DNA of 57,042 nucleotides from JAAZBG01 sp964390065 (GTDB lineage: Bacteria; Fibrobacterota; Chitinivibrionia; Chitinivibrionales; Chitinispirillaceae). The stretch lies in the NCBI GenBank assembly GCA_964390065.1, contig CAYMGX010000006.1, positions 1 through 57,042 on the forward strand, written 5' to 3'. Shown here in pieces: positions 26,581-36,047 of the stretch. The notes beneath the pieces are model-generated. The model was not told where the DNA came from, searched no databases, and was given only the letters and a program-made list of their open reading frames with translations. The position numbers were made by a program, and so were the translations under genes. The first letter of the stretch is position 1. Each line of letters opens with the position of its first letter.

Positions 26581-28004
26581 ATGGTTGAACCTTTTGAAGA
26601 AAATTCATGGTTTCCGCTTAGAATGGAATTATCTGCAATGTTCTCCGGCTTTCCACTGATATTTCTTAGTGTCACATTGTCTAACAGGGAAACTGATTTT
26701 CCGAAGGTAATGTCGCCCCTGACAGTAAGCGTTGTGCAGCCAATCATTGATGGAGCACCGAATGGAAATCTTGATATGAGATCATTAATAAATGAATAGT
26801 ATTCAGGATCAAGATCGACGTTAATGACAGAATGTTTTCTATCAGGATTGGGAATAATATTGGAGTTGGAATCAATGATAAATGCATCGGACCAGAGAAG
26901 AAGAAGATCATTACAATTTTTTACGGGAGCGAATCGTGTCCGGGGAACGCTGAGAGCAGCTGCGTTTGGAAATAACGAAATTGCAGCACCCATCGCACTT
27001 TCCACCTGAAATATATCATCGGAATGCCTGTCCAGTGGATTTACTTTTTTTCTGTTGCGAATCATTGGAAGATCAAGAAAACCCCCTGATTTGTCAAGGG
27101 CATCTTTTAGTGCTCTCAAGTCAATCCAGAGATTGTTCGTATTAAAAAAACAATACTTGTCAATATTACTGAACTCATCTAGCGATTCATCAGGACATTG
27201 TGCTGCTTCACGCAATACCAAATGACCATTCTTGTGACGCGCAAGGTGCCCACCTTTCCGGTCCATTTCTGTTCTTTCGGTTACTTCCAGAAGAAAGGGA
27301 AGTGAATGACTTTCAATATAGGCAAGTATTTCTGTATCAAGCGTTGCACCTAAATTATCAATGTTTGATATAAACGCATAGCGATAATCTGCCTGAAGCA
27401 ATTTATCCAGAATGCCCGATGTCTCAAGCGCTATATATAAATCGCCATGCCCCGGCGGATTCCATTCCATCTCGGTATCCTGAGGGTATGTTACCGGAGA
27501 AAAATCTGATGCTCTCACTTTAGGAAATTTATGCTGAAGAAACGATGCCGGAATTGATGTTCTCAGTTCAGGGTATCCGGCCAGTATTTTATGAGATTCA
27601 GATTCTGTTCTGAAACTGTTCATAAGCAGCAGTGGAATTTTCAGGTCATGTGAGTTATTAAATGCACGTATCTGTCGGCAAGTAATATCAAGAAAGGTAA
27701 GATCGTTTTTGACAGGGAGCAGAGACTTTGGGCCTTTTAGCCCCATTGTTGTCCCAAGACCACCGTTGAGCTTGATACATACCGTTTTTGAGAGCAGCGA
27801 TCGTACTTGTGAATGAGACTGTGTACCATGAATTTTGTCAAAGGAATCAATTGTATCTCCTGGAACCGGCAGGATCTGATTCTCTGGCAGTAAACCTGTT
27901 TCGCCTGCAACAAGCCTGGAGTAATAATGCGTAAAAACAGTGATTGCTTTATCAGCAATATGCTCACTGTGCATTTTATTTATAAACTGATCAATAATTG
28001 TCAT
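26565..28004 (-). CDS. UTP-glucose-1-phosphate uridylyltransferase, eukaryotic-type UDPGP family
   Basis: This is 479 residues from the ATG at 28004 (GCAGG just upstream); a TTG ten codons earlier is less likely. The nucleotide-binding loop KLNGGLGTTMGLKGPKS, with LLLMNSFRT and EWNPPGHGDLY, places it in the UDPGP family typical of eukaryotes and scattered bacteria, not the GalU family. It forms UDP-glucose for glycogen, glycolipid or surface-glycan synthesis. A C-terminal beta-helix segment (LTVRGDITFGKSVSLLDNV) fits the family. It heads a two-gene operon with the overlapping unknown gene. Confidence 0.92.
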   Translation of the reverse strand: MTIIDQFINKMHSEHIADKAITVFTHYYSRLVAGETGLLPENQILPVPGDTIDSFDKIHGTQSHSQVRSLLSKTVCIKLNGGLGTTMGLKGPKSLLPVKNDLTFLDITCRQIRAFNNSHDLKIPLLLMNSFRTESESHKILAGYPELRTSIPASFLQHKFPKVRASDFSPVTYPQDTEMEWNPPGHGDLYIALETSGILDKLLQADYRYAFISNIDNLGATLDTEILAYIESHSLPFLLEVTERTEMDRKGGHLARHKNGHLVLREAAQCPDESLDEFSNIDKYCFFNTNNLWIDLRALKDALDKSGGFLDLPMIRNRKKVNPLDRHSDDIFQVESAMGAAISLFPNAAALSVPRTRFAPVKNCNDLLLLWSDAFIIDSNSNIIPNPDRKHSVINVDLDPEYYSFINDLISRFPFGAPSMIGCTTLTVRGDITFGKSVSLLDNVTLRNISGKPENIADNSILSGNHEFSSKGSTICHYN

Positions 28005-28317
28005 CAATACCTGCTTATGGTGTAATTGTTGCAAACATTGGTAGTGATTAATTCACACAAAACTGAATAAACGGCTTCTATTAAATCTATACCATAGCTT
28101 TTCGCAATGGTCATCTGTTACTCATGTACTATTAATATACATTTTGACAATATTAATCGTAAATAACATACGAAAAATAGCTTCGTTGGCATATTGTTCC
28201 GCGGATTTGTTATGACATGTCTAATAGAAGGCCGGCGGAAAGGATAATACATCCAAAAAGAGGTATATCTACGATTACGGATTTTTCTGGCAATATGTCA
28301 ACGCTGCGTCCTGTTTA
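28005..28317. other. 313-base gap between hybrid kinase and UDPGP genes
   Basis: AT-rich, both flanking genes on the minus strand. It contains an ATTAATAT...ATATTAAT inverted repeat near 28130-28155 that could be an operator, and presumably the UDPGP promoter. No ORF is seen. Confidence 0.3.
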
Positions 28318-31227
28318 TCAACTGTTTAAAACACTCTGAATCGCATTGTGAAACTCACCGATACTATATGGTTTTGTGATAACACCTTTAAAACCGTAAT
28401 CACTGAAATTAGCCATGATCGGATCATTGGAATAGCCACTTGATACAATTGCGACAGCTTCAGGATCAATTTCAAGTAGTTTTTTCATTGTATCTTTTCC
28501 TCCCATTCCGGCTGGGATTGTAAGATCTAAAATCACCAGATCATACTTATTACCGCATTCCAATGCTTTGGTATATTCAGTGATTGCCTGTCCTCCATTT
28601 TCCACAGCGGTAACCTTGTATCCCATATGCGTCAGTAGTTTCTCTGCAACACTTCGAATAACAATTTCATCGTCCATGATCAGGATTCTATTCCTGACGG
28701 ATTCCTTTTGGCCTGCAGAGACCTTTTTTTCCTGCAGCTGTTTAAGCGCCGGCAGGAAAATGTGAATATGTGTGCCCTTGTCTCTATCAGATTCTGCAAG
28801 TATATACCCTCGATGACGTTTTAGTATTGAAAATGATGTCGTAAGTCCAAGGCCGGATCGTGATGGCTTTGTAGAAAAAAACGGGTCAAAAATTTGTGAA
28901 AGTTTATCCTTGTCAATTCCGCATCCGGTATCTGATATAATTATCTCGACATATTTACCATTGTCAAGTGTCGCTGAACTGCTGATATCGGTGTTTTTTA
29001 GAAGAATGTTGATGATACCACCATCGGACATCGATTCTTTTGCATTGAGAACGACATTTTGAATAACCTGACTTATTTGCGATCTGTCAATTTCGGCAGC
29101 ACTGCTGTCCTGATCTGTTATTGTGTACTTGCAGTGTGAACCGGCAAGTGCAAGTGAGGCAGCATCCCTGACAATAGTGACCAGTGTTTGTGCTTCCTTG
29201 ACAGGCTCACCCCCTTTTGAATAGGTGAGTAGTTGACTGGTTAATTCTTTTCCACGTTTAAGTGCACTTTCAACATCGTTAAATGTGGATACATCATTTG
29301 CATTGTTGTTTTTTAGGTGTATCAATGAAACTCCTGCCCAGATTGCGGTAAGAAGGTTATTGAAATCATGTGCTATTCCACCAGCAAGTATTCCGAGAGC
29401 TTCGAGCTTGTCTTTTTTGTAAAGCTCTTCTTCAAATTTGATTCTTTCTGTAAGATCTATTGCAATACCACACAAACCACTGAATTTCCCGTTACGCATC
29501 ATTGGTGAACTATGAATTTGAATTGGAAACTTTCTTCCGGATGAGTGAAGTCCGTTATATTCTGTTGTGCTGGCAGTGGATGGTAATCGTACCAGGGCGT
29601 TATGTGCCTTTTCACGATCTTCGGATGCTATTAGATTAAATATTGAAAATTCATTGAGCGGTGTATTTTGAGAATAACCAAACATTTCAAAACCACGTTT
29701 GTTGGTAAATATAATGATCCCGTTTTCGTTTGTTTCAAATACAGCTTCCGGAAGAAATTCCGTAAGTTCGCGATACTTTTGTTCACTTGCTGCAAGTTCA
29801 TTGCGAATCCTGATCAGGTTTGAAATATCACGAAGGAATATCAGGTTACATGACATACTCTGAAAATTTATCTGTGTTTTTGAAACTGACAAATGATGCA
29901 ATTTTGTTTCTGTCTGCAGAATGTACAAAACATCATCATTGTTTGAATCATCTTTCTGTATGCCGGAGGAATCAGTCTCAAGCTGTTTTACAAAGTCACT
30001 TAGATTCGCAGGTGTTTTATTAGTACACTCCTGCATCCATTGACGAGCCTTATAGTTTGATGCGACAATTTTTCCTGTTGCTGTATCACATATCACAATC
30101 GCATCCGGGGCATGTTCAAAAAGCGTCTGAAATCTTTTTTCAGACAGATAAATATTGTCAGCCCATTCATTTAATCTGTAAAGTACAATAAGGCTTGCCA
30201 GAATAAGAATGATCAGAATAATTGCGAAGGTACATGCTATGCCGAATAATTTATTCCGGATAACCGGCGATTTTGGGGAAATTGATGTCAGGTACCAGTC
30301 AGGAATTTTCAGCGGGATCCTGATTATGTATGCATTCAGACTGTCAATCGGATACTCACCTGTTAAATCATCAAGTTTTGTTAATTGTTTTACAGGTTCT
30401 GCTCCAAACTGCCTGCTTTCAAGCAGTACCTTTGCAGTACTGTCTGTAAGGGGCATAATTGATTTAAACAGATAGCTTTTGTTTTTTGACAGAAAAACTA
30501 TTCCGTATTTATCAACAAGAAAAGTTGAGCTGGTAAAATTGAAAATCGAATCGAGCCGTTTCAATTCGTCCTTGATTGCAGCAACACCGATGATTTTACC
30601 GGTAGTATCTTTAATTGGAGCACTGCTGTAATATCCGCTACTTCCGGATGTAACACCCTGTGCAAAATATGATCCCGTGTGGCCCCTGATTGCAGCCTGA
30701 AAATAGGGGCGAAAAGCGTAGTTCATTCCAACAAAACTCTGCCCGGTATTTCTGTTTGATGAAGCAAGGACATTACCTAATGTGTCAAGAATGTATACAA
30801 CTGCTGCGTCAAACGATGCCGTATATAAATCAAGTCTGCGATTTGCCTGATTAAGTACAGATGTGTTGTTACTTTGAAAAAGGTGCAGTATTGAGGCTGA
30901 AGAGGCCAGTGATACGGCAGCTGCATCAATTTTATCCAGATTGCTCTCGAATGCGGCTTTCAGGATGTTCAACGAATGCTCAGTATCATCCAGTAACCTC
31001 TTTTCTGCATTCCTGCCCAGAATTTGTGTGAGGTACAATCCGCCTGCAAATACAATGCTCACAAGGGAAAGAATTACCGGCAGAATATTTTTTAAGAAAA
31101 ACGACCTGATATCTCTGATTGGAGATTTTCTCTTAAGGTTAAGGAAAAAAAGTGAAAATGCTACTATTACGACAAAAAATAGCAGTATCGATACGCTGAT
31201 ATCTGATGGAATATAGGAACTGTTCAT
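28318..31227 (-). CDS. hybrid sensor histidine kinase with extracytoplasmic sensor, PAS domains and receiver
   Basis: This is 969 residues. Two or three N-terminal membrane helices surround a periplasmic Cache-type sensor (about residues 75-325; AFRPYFQAAIRGHTGSYFAQ is typical), with a last helix at about 328-352. Two PAS domains follow (ALFEHAPDAIVICD... and FLPEAVFETNENGIIIF...). HisKA with the phosphorylated His is in GGIAHDFNNLLTAI, and HATPase has DTGCGIDKDKL and GLGLT. A receiver domain (ILIMDDE, phospho-Asp in VILDLTIP, Lys in VITKPYS) completes it. There is no output domain; a phosphorelay partner must lie elsewhere. The ligand is unknown. Confidence 0.92.
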   Translation of the reverse strand: MNSSYIPSDISVSILLFFVVIVAFSLFFLNLKRKSPIRDIRSFFLKNILPVILSLVSIVFAGGLYLTQILGRNAEKRLLDDTEHSLNILKAAFESNLDKIDAAAVSLASSASILHLFQSNNTSVLNQANRRLDLYTASFDAAVVYILDTLGNVLASSNRNTGQSFVGMNYAFRPYFQAAIRGHTGSYFAQGVTSGSSGYYSSAPIKDTTGKIIGVAAIKDELKRLDSIFNFTSSTFLVDKYGIVFLSKNKSYLFKSIMPLTDSTAKVLLESRQFGAEPVKQLTKLDDLTGEYPIDSLNAYIIRIPLKIPDWYLTSISPKSPVIRNKLFGIACTFAIILIILILASLIVLYRLNEWADNIYLSEKRFQTLFEHAPDAIVICDTATGKIVASNYKARQWMQECTNKTPANLSDFVKQLETDSSGIQKDDSNNDDVLYILQTETKLHHLSVSKTQINFQSMSCNLIFLRDISNLIRIRNELAASEQKYRELTEFLPEAVFETNENGIIIFTNKRGFEMFGYSQNTPLNEFSIFNLIASEDREKAHNALVRLPSTASTTEYNGLHSSGRKFPIQIHSSPMMRNGKFSGLCGIAIDLTERIKFEEELYKKDKLEALGILAGGIAHDFNNLLTAIWAGVSLIHLKNNNANDVSTFNDVESALKRGKELTSQLLTYSKGGEPVKEAQTLVTIVRDAASLALAGSHCKYTITDQDSSAAEIDRSQISQVIQNVVLNAKESMSDGGIINILLKNTDISSSATLDNGKYVEIIISDTGCGIDKDKLSQIFDPFFSTKPSRSGLGLTTSFSILKRHRGYILAESDRDKGTHIHIFLPALKQLQEKKVSAGQKESVRNRILIMDDEIVIRSVAEKLLTHMGYKVTAVENGGQAITEYTKALECGNKYDLVILDLTIPAGMGGKDTMKKLLEIDPEAVAIVSSGYSNDPIMANFSDYGFKGVITKPYSIGEFHNAIQSVLNS

Positions 31228-31721
31228 AACTGTAACGATTTAACCTGGTGTGTGTGTGATTAAATACTGTTAAATGTAAGAGAACTATGTAGTGTTGCCA
31301 TGTTGTAATTACTTACCAATAATACGTCCTTATTCGATACATGTCAATAACTTAAAAAATACCGGTCATATATCTGAGTGTAAAATAATTCAGGAAAAGA
31401 TCAATGCGTTATATTCTATTCCCAATATCCGGAAAAAGTTTAGAATTTGACTTTAAGGTCAAGCCGGGAAAAAACGAAACGGTTGCAATGCTCAGGACAT
31501 AAGTTGATTCATTTAAAATTCTTGAAAACCAGGTATTGCCTTTATTGAGGTTATCAGGGTATTTTTTAATTTCAAATCACCAGTAACATCACCATACAAT
31601 CATCCCTTGAGTACTCTGTGGTTCAAATTAAGCAATTACATATTATTTCGTGACATGGTAACGCGAAAAACGTATTTTTCTAATCTTTGACTAAGTTTGC
31701 CACTAAGGAGCTATTGAAAGC
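31228..31721. other. 494-base gap between hybrid kinase and lysA
   Basis: Divergent promoter region. Apart from a possible 32-codon ORF (31404-31502) and a CGTGACATGGTAACGCG near-palindrome close to 31650 that could be an operator, I see nothing. No lysine riboswitch signature is visible ahead of lysA. Confidence 0.35.
31404..31502 (+). CDS. possible 32-residue peptide
   Basis: MRYILFPISGKSLEFDFKVK begins a 32-codon frame with AGGA 9 bases before the ATG. It is neither hydrophobic enough for a membrane peptide nor similar to anything I recognise. It may be chance or a gene remnant. Confidence 0.2.
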   Translation: MRYILFPISGKSLEFDFKVKPGKNETVAMLRT

Positions 31722-32984
31722 ATGTTATCAAAAACTCTTCCATTTTCAAATGAACAGTTGAAAAATATTGTCTCAAAATACCCGACACCCTTTCATCTTT
31801 ATGATGAAAGGGGTATTAAAAACAACATAGATCGTTTAATCCGGGCGTTTTCCTGGAATGAAGGTTTTAAAGAGTATTTCGCAGTTAAAGCTGCACCGAA
31901 TCCATTTCTGATGAAACTGTTGAAAGCAAAGGGCATAGGAGCAGATTGCAGTTCTTTGCCGGAGCTGATGCTTGCTGAAAAGTGTGGTATTACCGGTGAG
32001 AATATCATGTTTACATCAAATAACACTCCCGCAAATGAGTTTAAAAAAGCAAAGGCGCTGGGGGCCGTGATTAACCTTGATGATATCACCCATATTGATT
32101 TCCTTGAAAAAACGGCAGGACTTCCAGAGCTGATCTGCATGCGTTACAACCCGGGACCACTGCGTGCCGGCAATGCAATTATCGGAAATCCGGAAGAAGC
32201 AAAGTATGGTTTCACAAAAGAGCAGCTCCTTGAGGGATACCGCATTCTTAAAAACAAGGGTGTAAAGCGTTTCGGACTTCACACAATGATAGCATCCAAT
32301 GAGCTTCATTCGCAGTATTTTGTTGACACTGCAATAATGCTGTTTGAATTTGCAGTTGAAATAAAAAACAAAATCGGTATTTCACTTGAATTTGTTAACC
32401 TTGGCGGTGGATTCGGTATTCCTTACAGACCAGAGCAGCAGCCGGTTGATATCGAGTTTGTTGCGCAAAATGTAAAGGCTGCATACGAAAAAATCATCGT
32501 GTCAGCATCACTGCATCCGTTAAAGATATATCTTGAATGCGGCCGTATGGTCACCGGTCCTTACGGATTTCTTGTAAGTAAAGTTATTCACGGGAAGAAA
32601 ACCTATAAGAGTTATATCGGACTTGATGCCTGCATGGCAAATCTAATGAGACCTGCTCTTTATGGCGCGTATCATCATATTACGGTAATTGGTAAAGAGA
32701 ATGAACCGCACGATCAGGTGTGTGATGTGGTCGGGTCGCTCTGTGAAAACAATGACAAGTTTGCGATTAACCGGAATCTGCCAAAGGTCGCCATCGGTGA
32801 CATTGTTGTGATTCACGATGCGGGTGCGCATGGACACGCGATGGGTTTTAATTATAATGGAAAATTGCGTTCAGCAGAATATCTGCTGCGTGAGTCCGAT
32901 AATGTCGTCGAGATACGCAGGGCTGAAACAGAAAATGATTATTTTGCAACGCTTGATTTTGAAACACTAAAAGAATTTTCATAA
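31722..32984 (+). CDS. lysA: diaminopimelate decarboxylase
   Basis: This is 420 residues of the fold III PLP decarboxylase family. The PLP lysine is in YFAVKAAPNP, the phosphate-binding Gly loop in VNLGGGFGIPY, and the substrate/PLP site in LECGRMVTGPYG. The C-terminal region (CENNDKFAINRNLP, HDAGAHGHAMGFNYNG) belongs to a less-studied LysA subgroup where the usual CESGD is CENND. It converts meso-diaminopimelate to lysine. CTAAGGAG lies about 10 bases before the ATG. Ornithine/arginine or carboxynorspermidine decarboxylases share the fold, so substrate specificity is inferred. Confidence 0.85.
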   Translation: MLSKTLPFSNEQLKNIVSKYPTPFHLYDERGIKNNIDRLIRAFSWNEGFKEYFAVKAAPNPFLMKLLKAKGIGADCSSLPELMLAEKCGITGENIMFTSNNTPANEFKKAKALGAVINLDDITHIDFLEKTAGLPELICMRYNPGPLRAGNAIIGNPEEAKYGFTKEQLLEGYRILKNKGVKRFGLHTMIASNELHSQYFVDTAIMLFEFAVEIKNKIGISLEFVNLGGGFGIPYRPEQQPVDIEFVAQNVKAAYEKIIVSASLHPLKIYLECGRMVTGPYGFLVSKVIHGKKTYKSYIGLDACMANLMRPALYGAYHHITVIGKENEPHDQVCDVVGSLCENNDKFAINRNLPKVAIGDIVVIHDAGAHGHAMGFNYNGKLRSAEYLLRESDNVVEIRRAETENDYFATLDFETLKEFS

Positions 32985-33097
32985 TAGTAAGCTTTGGCAG
33001 AAATGTACTCCTGATAGTCTGCTTTTGACACGAATAGATCAGATCGGCAGCCTGTCGGGTGGTGCATGATGTAAATGCTTAAGGTACAGGAGTAATT

Positions 33098-34270
33098 GTG
33101 AGTAATGAAATTAAACTGCGCTACGGCTGCAATCCTCAACAGGCACCTGCACGAATCTATACCAGTGCAGGAAATCTTCCTTTAAAAGTGCTCAATGGAA
33201 GTCCGGGGTATATTAATCTTCTTGATGCATTAAACTCCTGGCAGCTTGTGCATGAGCTGAAAAAGGCTACATCACTTCCCGCAGCGGCATCATTTAAACA
33301 CGTCAGTCCGGCAGGTGCGGCAGTGGGGGTACCATTGTCAAATGTACTCAAGGATGTTTATTTTGTCAATGATTGCGAACTTACACCACTTGCAACCGCA
33401 TACGCACGTGCCCGTGGTGCAGATCGTATGTCAAGTTTTGGTGACTGGGCAGCACTCAGTGAGCCGTGTGATGTTGCAACTGCAAAGCTTCTTAAACGTG
33501 AAGTTTCCGATGGCGTTATTGCGCCGGGGTTTGAACCGGGAGCTCTTGACATACTAAAAGAAAAGAAAAAAGGCGGTTATGGTGTCGTTGAAATCAATCC
33601 TGATTTCAGAGCACCAGAGATGGAGACAAGGGAAGTTTTTGGTATTGCCTTTGAACAGAAACGTAACAACATTGCTATTGGTAAAGAAACGCTTCAGAAT
33701 ATCGTTACAGAAAATAAAATTCTTACTGATAATGCTATTCGCGATCTGATTATTGCGCAGATTACACTGAAGTATACGCAATCAAATTCAGTGTGCTTTG
33801 TTCATGATGGTCAGGTGATCGGCGTTGGCGCAGGACAACAGTCTCGTGTTCATTGCACACGTCTTGCAGCAGCAAAAGCTGATAAATGGTTTTTACGTCA
33901 GCATGAGGCTGTTTTGAATCTTAAGTTCAGAGACAAAATCGGACGTCCGGACCGTGATAACGCGATCGATCAGTTTCTTGAAGATTATCTGAGCCCGGCA
34001 GAGCTCTTTTCATGGCAGGAGAATTTTATAACAGCTCCTGACAGACTTTCTGTCGATGAAAAAAGAGAATGGCTGAATCAAATGACAAGTGTATCGCTTG
34101 GATCTGATGCATTTTTCCCGTTCCGTGACAATATTGACAGAGCACAGCAGAGCGGTGTTAAATTTATTGTTCAACCTGGTGGTTCGGTACGCGATGATGT
34201 CGTTATTGATTCATGTAATGAATATGGAATGGTAATGGCGTTTAGTAAACTGCGTCTGTTCCATCATTAA
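33098..34270 (+). CDS. purH: AICAR formyltransferase, stand-alone (PurH C-terminal domain)
   Basis: This is 390 residues starting at GTG (AGGAG 7 bases upstream). It contains the transformylase half of PurH: RYGCNPQQAPARIY, the catalytic Lys-His pair in ASFKHVSPAGAA, NSVCFVHDGQVIGVGAGQQSR, and the end FIVQPGGSVRDD. The IMP cyclohydrolase domain (about 200 residues) normally at the N-terminus is absent. It would catalyse formyl transfer from 10-formyl-THF to AICAR; cyclisation must be done by another protein. It lies between lysA and proS on the same strand, with about 100-base gaps. Confidence 0.9.
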   Translation: MSNEIKLRYGCNPQQAPARIYTSAGNLPLKVLNGSPGYINLLDALNSWQLVHELKKATSLPAAASFKHVSPAGAAVGVPLSNVLKDVYFVNDCELTPLATAYARARGADRMSSFGDWAALSEPCDVATAKLLKREVSDGVIAPGFEPGALDILKEKKKGGYGVVEINPDFRAPEMETREVFGIAFEQKRNNIAIGKETLQNIVTENKILTDNAIRDLIIAQITLKYTQSNSVCFVHDGQVIGVGAGQQSRVHCTRLAAAKADKWFLRQHEAVLNLKFRDKIGRPDRDNAIDQFLEDYLSPAELFSWQENFITAPDRLSVDEKREWLNQMTSVSLGSDAFFPFRDNIDRAQQSGVKFIVQPGGSVRDDVVIDSCNEYGMVMAFSKLRLFHH

Positions 34271-34366
34271 TTCTGTAGTTGACAAGATCAAAGCAGTATT
34301 CAACAGTGCATAATTGAAACAAATGTTATCGGGAATAGTCGTGATAACGAAAGGCAGTGAAAACAG

Positions 34367-35902
34367 ATGGCAGCTCAAAATAAAAGTGCTGTAAAAACAG
34401 CAATCACCCCGACAAGGCTTGAGGATTATCCGGAGTGGTATCAGCAGGTAATCAAAGCTGCTGATCTTGCGGAAAACTCACCGGTACGAGGTTGTATGGT
34501 TATTAAACCCTGGGGGTACATGCTCTGGGAAAATATCCAGCGTGCTCTTGATGAAATGTTTAAAGAAACCGGCCATAAGAATGCGTATTTTCCCCTGTTT
34601 ATTCCGAAAAGTTTTCTTGAAAAGGAAGCGGAGCATGTAGAAGGATTTGCAAAAGAGTGTGCAGTTGTAACACATCACAGGCTCGAAGCGGGTCCGGATG
34701 GTAAGCTTATACCGGCGGGGGAACTTGAAGAGCCGCTCATTGTTCGGCCGACATCAGAGACTATTATCGGTGCCATGTTTGCAAAATGGGTACAGTCCTA
34801 CCGTGATCTTCCGCTCCTTATAAATCAATGGGCGAATGTTGTCAGATGGGAAATGCGTACACGTTTGTTTCTTCGCACTACCGAGTTTCTCTGGCAGGAA
34901 GGGCATACTGCACATGCGTCAAGCGAAGAAGCTGTTGACGAAACGATGAAAATGCTTCAAGTATATGCAAAATTCGCAGAAGAATACATGGCAATGCCGG
35001 TGATTATGGGTGAAAAAACTGCCGGAGAACGTTTTCCCGGTGCTGTTTCAACCTACTGTATTGAGGCCATGATGCAGGATCATAAAGCGCTTCAGGCTGG
35101 AACATCACATTTTCTTGGTCAGAATTTTTCAAAAGCATCAGATATCAAATACCTTGACTCAAACGGAAAAGAGGAATATGCCTGGACGACATCCTGGGGT
35201 GTTTCAACGCGTCTTATCGGCGGACTTATCATGACTCATGGTGATGATGATGGTATTATCGTACCGCCGCGTCTTGCACCATCACATATTGTAATACTTC
35301 CTATTATTCATGATAATATCAGCGGTGCGGATGTGATTGAGTATTGTAATAACCTTGCTGCTGAATTACGCAAGGTTTATTATCATGATAGAAAACTTGT
35401 TGTCGAAGTAGACACGCGCGAAGGACGCGGCGGCGATAAAGTCTGGTCATGGATTAAAAAGGGAATTCCAATCTATCTTGAAATCGGTCCCCGTGATATT
35501 GCAAATAACTCAGTATTTGTTGGTCGCCGTGATAAAAGCCGTAAAGAACGCTATGGTCAGTCACGGGCTGAATTTGTTGCGACTATTGAAACCGTACTTG
35601 ATGATATTCAGCGGTCACTGTTTGAAAAAGCAAAAAAGTTCCGTGATGACAATATGAAAATAATCGGTAGCAAGGATGAATTTTATGCTTTCTTTACACC
35701 GCAGAACAAGGATAAACCCGAAATTCACGGTGGATTCGCAGTAAGTCACTGGAACGGGTCGTCAGAAGTTGAGAAAATTGTAAAGAATGATCTTAATGTC
35801 ACAATCAGATGTATACCGCTTGATTCAAAACCGGAAAAAGGGAAATGTATCATTACCGGGGAACCATCAGAACGCCGTGTAATCTGGGCTAAATCGTACT
35901 GA
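34367..35902 (+). CDS. proS: prolyl-tRNA synthetase, archaeal/eukaryote type
   Basis: This is 511 residues. Class II motifs are seen: motif 2 as RWEMRTRLFLRTTEFLWQEG and motif 3 as GLIMTHGDDDGIIVPPRLAP. The anticodon-binding domain follows, then the zinc-binding-like C-terminal domain ending in RRVIWAKSY, the Tyr terminus of the archaeal/eukaryotic (ProS3) type. The editing insertion of the standard bacterial form is missing. It charges tRNA-Pro in the cytoplasm. No T-box is visible upstream. AAAGG is about 14 bases before the ATG. Confidence 0.96.
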   Translation: MAAQNKSAVKTAITPTRLEDYPEWYQQVIKAADLAENSPVRGCMVIKPWGYMLWENIQRALDEMFKETGHKNAYFPLFIPKSFLEKEAEHVEGFAKECAVVTHHRLEAGPDGKLIPAGELEEPLIVRPTSETIIGAMFAKWVQSYRDLPLLINQWANVVRWEMRTRLFLRTTEFLWQEGHTAHASSEEAVDETMKMLQVYAKFAEEYMAMPVIMGEKTAGERFPGAVSTYCIEAMMQDHKALQAGTSHFLGQNFSKASDIKYLDSNGKEEYAWTTSWGVSTRLIGGLIMTHGDDDGIIVPPRLAPSHIVILPIIHDNISGADVIEYCNNLAAELRKVYYHDRKLVVEVDTREGRGGDKVWSWIKKGIPIYLEIGPRDIANNSVFVGRRDKSRKERYGQSRAEFVATIETVLDDIQRSLFEKAKKFRDDNMKIIGSKDEFYAFFTPQNKDKPEIHGGFAVSHWNGSSEVEKIVKNDLNVTIRCIPLDSKPEKGKCIITGEPSERRVIWAKSY

Positions 35903-36047
35903 TAATGAACAATGACAATACTACGGTAATGTCAACATTGATTTTTTCTGATTAAAATATCGTATTATTGACCTATCCTTTGAAAAAGGACAGGTTGGTA
36001 TGAGTCTTTGTTTTCTGGATGCAGTTTATACCGATGAAAGGTGTGTC

